10,436 nt of DNA from an uncultured Acidobacteriota bacterium (GTDB lineage Bacteria; Acidobacteriota; Terriglobia; Bryobacterales; Bryobacteraceae), in the NCBI GenBank assembly GCA_937952345.1, contig CALFYN010001160.1, positions 1 to 10,436 on the forward strand. The letters are read 5' to 3'. The position numbers and the translations under genes are program-made. Positions 5,735 through 10,436 of the stretch are shown here, one piece after another. How positions within the stretch are numbered: the first letter of the stretch is position 1; each line of letters starts with the position of its first letter. The notes under the pieces were generated by a model. That model was given only the letters and a program-made list of their open reading frames with translations. It did not search any database and was not told where the DNA came from.

Positions 5735-7274
5735 CCAGCAGGTGGAGATAATCTTCTTTCGGGACCGCGGCTAAGAACGTCGCCAGCCGCGGCCCGCTCT
5801 TGCGCGCAAACAGCAACTGGTAAATATCCGTGAAGAACGCCTTCTGCATCTCCTTGGCGTTGCCTTCCGGCGACAACTCGCTGGGAATCGCATACAGCCG
5901 TTCGTTCGCCGATTCCAGCGTAATCTCCGCCGTGGCAATCCATCCGGCCAGCGCCACAATCCAGCTCTTCCGATCGGCCGGCATCGCCGCCGCATACTCC
6001 GCCCGCACCCCGTCCACCAGCCGCACGTCCTCTTCCGGAGCGTACGTCTTCAGCCAGTGCGCCGCTTTATCCAGCCGCTCGGCAAATTCCTCCTGCGGAT
6101 AGGGAGTCCCCAGCCTGAGGAAAATATCCGCCAGCGCCTGTTGATTCCCGCGCACAATTCCTGAAAAACTCGCCAACTGCCGGAACGGTACCGCATGCAC
6201 CGTGCGCCCATCCACCTTGGCCAGTTCCACGGCCTTGTGATCGGCGTCTTCCAGATCCGTCGATTGCATCGCCCGGTCGAACTCGTCGTACACCTGGAAA
6301 ATCTGCCGGTCCACCACCAGATCAAACGCCCGGTTCGGCGCCATCCGCGAGAACACCCACAGCAGCACTTCGGGCTGATAAATCTCCAGCGCATCGTCGA
6401 GCGATATCACCGTACCCGCCGAGCTGCTCATCTTTCCGGCCAGTCCCTTGATGCCCACGAATTCGTAGACCTGGAACACCGGCGGCTCGCTGTTAAAGAT
6501 CTCGCGTGAAATGCGGCTCGACACTTCATAGCTGCCGCCCGCCGTGCCGTGATCCTTGCCGCCCGGCTCAAAGGCGATGTTCTCGTGCCGCCAGCGCATC
6601 GGCCAGTCGATCTTCCACGGCAGCTTCAGATTTTCCGCTGTTTCCGCCGTGCCCGCGCCCTCATGCCCGCACTTGCAGCGATAGGCGAACACCATCGTTG
6701 ATTCGTTGAAATCGAGCAGTTGCGTCGTGTCGCGCTTGCACACCGGGCAGTACACTTCCACCGGAAAATAGCGCTCGCGTTCTTCCTCGGTGCCCTTCTG
6801 CGTGCGGAAGCTCGAAATGATGTCGTAGATCTCGCGCCGCTTCTGAATGGCCTCCACGATGCCGTAGTTGTACTGCCGCGAACGGTACATCTCGGCCTGA
6901 TAGCGATACGTAATGTCGATGCCCAGCTTGGCGAGCGAAGCTTCGAAAATCTTCTCGTAGCGCGCCGCATAAGAGGAGTATTCGCCGAACGGATCGGGAA
7001 TGTCCACCAGCGGCTTGCCCAGGTGCTGGCTGTAGCTTTCCGGAATATTCTTCGGCACCTTGCGGAAGCGGTCGTAGTTATCCCAGCTCTGCAGCAGCTT
7101 CACGCGCTTGCCGCGTTCCAGCAGACAGCGCGCGACAAACCAGTTAGTGAGAATGTCCCGCAGGTTCCCGCAATGTACGGGCCCCGACGGCGTCGTGCCC
7201 GATGCGCAGTGAAATTCTTCGGTGTCGGGGAATTTTTGGATAAGGGAGTCAGCGACTCGTTCGGCCCAATGCAT
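5724..7274 (-). CDS. lysK: Class I lysyl-tRNA synthetase (LysRS1)
   Basis: This cytoplasmic enzyme joins lysine to tRNA-Lys using ATP. It is the class I (archaeal-type) form, unrelated to the class II LysS of most bacteria. From the ATG at 7274 it has 516 residues, normal for the family. Residues 26-37 (GTTPSGPVHCGN) are the HIGH signature of the Rossmann fold, and KMSSS at 281-285 (LAGKMSSSAG) is the KMSKS loop. Between them is a Cys cluster, CPVC at 176-179 and CKCG at 200-203, which probably binds zinc; PGGKDHGTAGGSY and QVYEFVGIKG are further family blocks. The rest is the helical tRNA-binding part. The frame stays open to 7364, but that extension contains a -10-like TATACT and lacks family sequence, so the internal ATG was chosen; its ribosome site is weak. 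Its stop overlaps the convergent permease gene. No lysS is in the window. Confidence 0.93.
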   Translation of the reverse strand: MHWAERVADSLIQKFPDTEEFHCASGTTPSGPVHCGNLRDILTNWFVARCLLERGKRVKLLQSWDNYDRFRKVPKNIPESYSQHLGKPLVDIPDPFGEYSSYAARYEKIFEASLAKLGIDITYRYQAEMYRSRQYNYGIVEAIQKRREIYDIISSFRTQKGTEEERERYFPVEVYCPVCKRDTTQLLDFNESTMVFAYRCKCGHEGAGTAETAENLKLPWKIDWPMRWRHENIAFEPGGKDHGTAGGSYEVSSRISREIFNSEPPVFQVYEFVGIKGLAGKMSSSAGTVISLDDALEIYQPEVLLWVFSRMAPNRAFDLVVDRQIFQVYDEFDRAMQSTDLEDADHKAVELAKVDGRTVHAVPFRQLASFSGIVRGNQQALADIFLRLGTPYPQEEFAERLDKAAHWLKTYAPEEDVRLVDGVRAEYAAAMPADRKSWIVALAGWIATAEITLESANERLYAIPSELSPEGNAKEMQKAFFTDIYQLLFARKSGPRLATFLAAVPKEDYLHLLAIS

Positions 7275-7302
7275 GTTGTTTGTGGAAGTTGTGCTTCTCA
7301 CT

Positions 7303-7308
7303 AGTATA
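7303..7308 (-). promoter_or_regulatory. Candidate -10 element of lysK
   Basis: TATACT on the minus strand matches TATAAT at five of six bases. It would give a start near 7296 and a leader of about 20 bases before the ATG at 7274. The -35 is not convincing. It supports the shorter lysK start. The gap 7275-7362 also has to carry the promoter of the divergent membrane protein gene. Confidence 0.35.
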
Positions 7309-7362
7309 CCGGCAACGTAATGGTGTTCCGCGTGCGTCCAATAGGGTGAGAGGTGGTGTGCC

Positions 7363-8145
7363 ATGCTGCCTTACCTGCTCATCGGAGCCGTAGCCGGCTT
7401 GATCGTGTCCAGTTGGCAAGGCTTCAAAGATCCCCCCTGGGAAGGCTTCTCCACAGCGAAATTTCTGCGTAGCATCGGCGTCGGAATCGTGTCCGCCGCC
7501 CTACTCTACACGGCTGCCTCCCGAGGCCTTCTCGTCATCGACAACCTGGGCGTGTTCGCGCTATCCATCGTCACCATGGAGCGCATGATCGGCGAAGGCT
7601 ACAAAGGCTTCTTCCGCCGCAGCGAGCATGCCGAATTCTACAAACTACTCCATCGCATCCACATTCCCGCACATATTTACCCCGTCAAGGTGCTGGCCGG
7701 CATCGGCTATGTGGCGGGATCCATTTGGCTCCTCCGCTGGCTCAGCCGGCGCTTCGAGTGGATGACGGCGAACTGGGACGGCCTTCTGCTGCCCGGCGCG
7801 GTCATTGGTATCTGTGGCGGATTACTGGTGGCAGCGGGAGGCGCACTCAAAGATTCCCAATTTGAAGGCTTCCTTCCCCTGAAGTTCGCCCGCAGCCCCG
7901 TTGTCGGCGCGCTCACCGGAATGCTGATGGTGCACTTCACCCAAACGCCACTACTCGTGCTGCTGTCCACCATCGGAAGCGAACGTGTGTTGGTGGAATG
8001 CTACAAAACCTTCGTGATGCGCAAAGTGCGGGGAATTTTCGAAGGAAAGCCCGTGCTCCATCCGCAATGGATGGCGCGCCGTCCCATCTTCGCCGTCTCC
8101 TACTTCGCCGCCGTCACGGTTTGTACCGTGCTCCTGCTTCAATAG
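7363..8145 (+). CDS. Internally duplicated multi-pass membrane protein of unknown function (KD-EGF family, copy A)
   Basis: A 260-residue integral membrane protein from the ATG at 7363, with a GAGAGGTGG ribosome site at 7348-7356. I do not recognise a named family. It has two copies of one unit. Unit 1 (about residues 7-86): a hydrophobic helix, FKDPPWEGF at 21-29, KFLRS at 33-37, another helix, then ME-x6-GYKGFFRR at 72-86. Unit 2 (about 146-222): a Gly-rich helix, LKDSQFEGF at 162-170, KFARSP at 174-179, a helix, then SERVLVECYKTF at 206-217. A linker with one more hydrophobic helix (about 107-125) joins them, and a final helix lies at 241-259. The conserved Lys-Asp, Glu-Gly-Phe and Lys-Phe residues fall just after helices and could line a pore or bind a ligand; this is inference. 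A paralog with the same plan is encoded at 9557-10436. It ends four bases before the convergent VTT-family gene. Confidence 0.85.
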   Translation: MLPYLLIGAVAGLIVSSWQGFKDPPWEGFSTAKFLRSIGVGIVSAALLYTAASRGLLVIDNLGVFALSIVTMERMIGEGYKGFFRRSEHAEFYKLLHRIHIPAHIYPVKVLAGIGYVAGSIWLLRWLSRRFEWMTANWDGLLLPGAVIGICGGLLVAAGGALKDSQFEGFLPLKFARSPVVGALTGMLMVHFTQTPLLVLLSTIGSERVLVECYKTFVMRKVRGIFEGKPVLHPQWMARRPIFAVSYFAAVTVCTVLLLQ

Positions 8146-8149
8146 AGAT

Positions 8150-8620
8150 TCAACGGAACAGCGGCCATAGCAACCGCGAGCCGAACACCAGCGCCGCGTA
8201 GCGCAGGAACCGGCCGCAGGTTCCAATGACGACGAAGCTTGCAAAGTGTATTCGCAGGCTGCCCGCAAGCACCGACATGGGATAAAGCGGCGGAATTCCT
8301 ACGGCAGAACTCAGCAACAGCACAGTCATCCCACCCAGTTGGCGATGGCGCAATTTCTGCCGCCACGATTCCATCTTCCGCTCCATCCGTGGGAACCGGA
8401 CCACCCCTCGCCCGGCCCAGTACAGCGTGCTGTTGCCGGTCATCTGCCCTGCGGTTCCGCATGCCACAAGAACGGCCTGCCCAACCGGCGAGGGGATCAA
8501 CACCGACAGCGAGAGCATGATCACCTCGCTGTTCATCCACGGAAACAGTGCGCTTCCCACCAGCAGCAGGTAACACCACGCGTAGATCTGCAGCGCCGTC
8601 GCATCCTGCCACGGTTCCAT
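8150..8620 (-). CDS. VTT/DedA-like membrane protein (YqaA type)
   Basis: A 156-residue multi-pass membrane protein resembling the small YqaA branch of the VTT (SNARE-associated/DedA) family. Visible family features are FPWMNSEVIMLSL near residues 26-38, where the E after an N-terminal re-entrant helix is conserved; the Gly-rich helix VACGTAGQMTGNSTLYWAGR; and the C-terminal PPLYPMSVLAGSLRI followed by a helix ending in GRFLRYAALV. DedA relatives flip or carry lipids such as undecaprenyl phosphate or support membrane potential; the role of YqaA types is less clear. The ATG at 8620 has AGAAGG at 8633-8628 before it. It follows the exported protein gene by 13 bases, so it is the last gene of a three-gene minus-strand operon. 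Its neighbours suggest an envelope function. Confidence 0.78.
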   Translation of the reverse strand: MEPWQDATALQIYAWCYLLLVGSALFPWMNSEVIMLSLSVLIPSPVGQAVLVACGTAGQMTGNSTLYWAGRGVVRFPRMERKMESWRQKLRHRQLGGMTVLLLSSAVGIPPLYPMSVLAGSLRIHFASFVVIGTCGRFLRYAALVFGSRLLWPLFR

Positions 8621-8633
8621 CCCTGTGCCTTCT

Positions 8634-9557
8634 TCATTCTGCCGGTCCGCACGCGCTCCAGCCCTGCAGATTCAGTTCTGCCTCCAGCCACCAATGGGGA
8701 CGAAACACCACGCGCACCGGTGTTTCGCCGACGGGATGACCCGTGCCGTACCACATGCGAAACCGACTCGTTCTTCCAGTTGCCCGGTTCCTTACCTCGA
8801 AATCGCTCTCCAGGATATTGTGCGGAATACCATCCAGCAGGAACCGCGGATTCACCTTCGACGACTGGATGGTGACCTGATACACCATGCTGGCATAAAC
8901 GTACACGCGGCCCAGTGGGTGAACCGGCAACCCGTGCGATCGATAGACAACCACACTCTCTCTAACAAGCGATGCCACCGCCTGCAGGAAACCATGCTCC
9001 GCATTCTCCGGCACCGCGGCATCGCGCAACCGCCCCGCCCCGCCGTCAATCTTCTCCCTCACCTGGCCCAGTGCCCGGTACGTCACCGATCCCGGAAACT
9101 GTGTGTAGAAAATCTCCGTGGAGGAGACCCCGTTCCGTATTCTTGTGCGTAACGCGCGATACGAATTTCCCTGCTTCTCGCGATTCTCCTCTTTCCGCCT
9201 CGCCTCCTCGATCGTCCCCTCATCGGATTGCGTCATCACGCCGACTACGTTCACTACGTCCCCATCCCGAAACTCTCCAATGTATCCCCAGCGGTTAATT
9301 CCCATCGGCACCCGCTCCGGATCGGATCCGATCAGCAGTTCCAACCCCAACCTCCCATCCGCCTCATTGGTCCATGTAATCTGCCCGGCCCCGACATTGT
9401 CCCGGCGGATCCAGAACAGCAGCGGCCGCACTCTCGCCGACAAAATATAGTGGCGCTCCACCCGCGGCATTTCCGGGCAGGGCCCCAGTGTTTCCGCGAA
9501 TGCCGCCGGTCCCAGCGCCAAAAGCACGGCTCCTCCAGCGCTCCCCGTTCGGCGCAT
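8634..9557 (-). CDS. Exported protein of unknown function
   Basis: A 307-residue protein with a clear Sec signal peptide: MRR n-region, hydrophobic GGAVLLALGPAAF, and a likely cut after AFA (about residue 21). The start at 9557 was chosen because the signal peptide begins exactly there and ATG shares one base with the stop of the upstream gene (TAATG), a coupling arrangement; longer frames to 9590 or 9635 would bury the signal. The mature part is mainly beta-type. It has HYILSARVRPLLFWIRRD and LELLIGSDPERVPMGINRWG, then a charged helix (about 140-165), and a C-terminal beta section with ESDFEVRNRATGRTSRFRMW and VRVVFRPHWWLEAELNL. The latter recalls lipid- or substrate-binding beta-rich periplasmic proteins, but I recognise no named family. 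It probably acts in the periplasm with its membrane-protein neighbours; one Cys remains near the mature N-terminus and one near the end, a possible disulfide. Confidence 0.78.
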   Translation of the reverse strand: MRRTGSAGGAVLLALGPAAFAETLGPCPEMPRVERHYILSARVRPLLFWIRRDNVGAGQITWTNEADGRLGLELLIGSDPERVPMGINRWGYIGEFRDGDVVNVVGVMTQSDEGTIEEARRKEENREKQGNSYRALRTRIRNGVSSTEIFYTQFPGSVTYRALGQVREKIDGGAGRLRDAAVPENAEHGFLQAVASLVRESVVVYRSHGLPVHPLGRVYVYASMVYQVTIQSSKVNPRFLLDGIPHNILESDFEVRNRATGRTSRFRMWYGTGHPVGETPVRVVFRPHWWLEAELNLQGWSACGPAE

Positions 9558-10436
9558 TAATGCGATAACAACCCGAGCCACAATAGCCATGTGACACCAT
9601 ACGGCAACAGGAAATACTTCCGCTGCTTTCTCCATTCCCCGAAGCTTCCCGTCATGGAGCGGAACTTGCCTGGCGCATAACCGGGGCGAAGAATCTTAAA
9701 GAACAATTCCAGGAACATCCGGCTCGACCCGTATGCCGCCAGCATCACGAAAATCAGAGTGTCCGTATGCCAGGAGGCCAGTACGCCGCCGATGGAACAG
9801 AACACCGGACTCTTCAGGAACTTCCGAAACGAAAACCCTTCAATGCATCCGTCCTTATACGCCCCGGCAATCGCCTCCGCCGTTCCAAACCCGGCCCCAA
9901 CGATAATTCCTCTCGCTACATTGGGCAGTTCATCCGGCAGAAGCGTAAACAGGCAGTACAAGCCATAAACGGATCCCAGGAATCCCATCCCCACCAACAG
10001 CCGGATCCATGACGCATGCACCACGCTTCTCACCCAGTGAAACTGTGTGGGAATCCGATAATCCTGCTGCGGCTCCGTCCTCACAAAAAGTTTCCAGAAT
10101 TCCGTTAGAATCCGCGTCGCGGCAAATGTAGTAACAAAGAAGATAAACAAGCACTGCGCTGTGGTGCGCTGCACCGACACCAGTGCCAGTGCGATCAGAA
10201 AGGCGATGGCCAGCTCCCGTACAAAGCGCCTCGCCAGAAACGATTCATGCGGCGAGTCTTTGTAAGCGCCATAGGATGCACCATGTAATCCAGCTAATAA
10301 TCCCAGACATATAAGAGTAATAGCCCGAGACTGTATGCTGGAAGGTGAGAATGGCCATAGAATCATGGCCATTGTAGACGTTGCAAGTAAGGCCGTACCC
10401 GTCCAGAGGAAGGGTGGGTCTGAAATCCAGGCGACG
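9557..10436 (-). CDS. Internally duplicated membrane protein (KD-EGF family, copy B), probably 5'-partial at the window edge
   Basis: A paralog of the protein at 7363-8145 with the same two-unit plan. Numbered from the ATG at 10372, unit 1 (about 22-98) has a Gly-rich helix ending in GAYKDSPHESF at 35-45, RRFVRE, two helices, then RILTEFWKLFVR at 87-98. Unit 2 (about 157-230) has GAYKDGCIEGF at 170-180, RKFLKSP at 183-189, two helices, then SRMFLELFFKILR. The linker (about 112-145) aligns with that of copy A (LVGMGFLGS against LAGIGYVAGS). The last helix (260-270) closes the protein. The ATG at 10372 has no ribosome site, and the frame stays open to the window edge through plausible membrane sequence (WISDPPFLWTGTALLATST), so the true start may lie outside. 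The stop overlaps the next gene's ATG (TAATG at 9559-9555). No function is known to me. Confidence 0.78.
   Translation of the reverse strand, partial: VAWISDPPFLWTGTALLATSTMAMILWPFSPSSIQSRAITLICLGLLAGLHGASYGAYKDSPHESFLARRFVRELAIAFLIALALVSVQRTTAQCLFIFFVTTFAATRILTEFWKLFVRTEPQQDYRIPTQFHWVRSVVHASWIRLLVGMGFLGSVYGLYCLFTLLPDELPNVARGIIVGAGFGTAEAIAGAYKDGCIEGFSFRKFLKSPVFCSIGGVLASWHTDTLIFVMLAAYGSSRMFLELFFKILRPGYAPGKFRSMTGSFGEWRKQRKYFLLPYGVTWLLWLGLLSH

Noticed and set aside
7275..7364. Thirty-residue N-terminal extension of lysK
   Set aside because: Not family-like, contains a good -10 element, and would overlap the start of the divergent membrane protein gene.
8246..8875. Plus-strand frame (209 codons) opposite the VTT-family and exported protein genes
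   Set aside because: Composition of a shadow frame (Pro/Arg/His/Ser), no motif, no ribosome site; the opposite-strand genes form a tight operon.
9558..9635. Longer N-terminus for the exported protein
   Set aside because: It would overlap copy B extensively and hide the signal peptide; the TAATG start at 9557 fits better.
1..10436. tRNA, rRNA, CRISPR array, insertion sequence, rho-independent terminator
   Set aside because: Looked for on both strands; no regular repeat-spacer pattern, no transposase-like frame, no tRNA-like cloverleaf and no hairpin with a T-run was convincing.

Overview
The window is about 10.4 kb of GC-rich bacterial DNA, dense with genes and with long GC-driven shadow frames opposite the real ones. 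The mix of genes fits a soil-type Acidobacteriota, perhaps of the Solibacter/Bryobacter kind: a class I lysyl-tRNA synthetase, decaying and intact toxin-antitoxin modules, a SPASM radical SAM protein and duplicated membrane proteins. This is inferred from gene content and protein style; no marker gene settles it.

Region by region. (a) 39-1748 (+) is the end of a flagellar cluster: fliD (filament cap), followed without a gap by a small helical protein in the usual place of a FliT/FlgN-like chaperone. (b) 1780-2300 is a scar. An intact VapB-like antitoxin is followed by a vapC whose middle has been lost, and this runs straight into a shrunken, frameshifted copy of the 3' end of a radical SAM gene. 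(c) 2304-2860 (-) is an apparently complete toxin-antitoxin operon: an AbrB-fold antitoxin and a RelE/ParE-type toxin overlapping by ATGA, with a candidate promoter and palindrome in front. (d) 2997-4232 (-) is the intact SPASM radical SAM gene whose 3' end is echoed at 2174-2266, so the toxin-antitoxin pair lies between the gene and a relic of its tail. (e) 4286-5734 (+) is an APC-superfamily amino acid permease. It is divergent from the radical SAM gene and overlaps the end of lysK by 11 bases. (f) 5724-7274 (-) is class I lysyl-tRNA synthetase. (g) 7363-8145 (+) and 9557-10436 (-) encode two paralogous multi-pass membrane proteins. Each has the same unit twice, built around GA-x-KD-x3-EGF-x3-KF and a later acidic/YK/F motif. 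Between them, in one operon with the second paralog, are an exported protein of unknown function and a VTT/DedA-like (YqaA-type) membrane protein.

The regions do not form one obvious pathway. The right-hand third (7363-10436) is the best candidate for an undescribed envelope-associated system: an internally duplicated membrane protein family present twice, an exported partner translationally coupled to one copy, and a VTT-family membrane protein. The left-centre (1780-4232) is a record of toxin-antitoxin turnover and local duplication. No rRNA, tRNA, CRISPR array, insertion sequence or convincing rho-independent terminator was seen. No gene-free stretch exceeds 300 bases; the longest (2052-2303) holds the two gene remnants.
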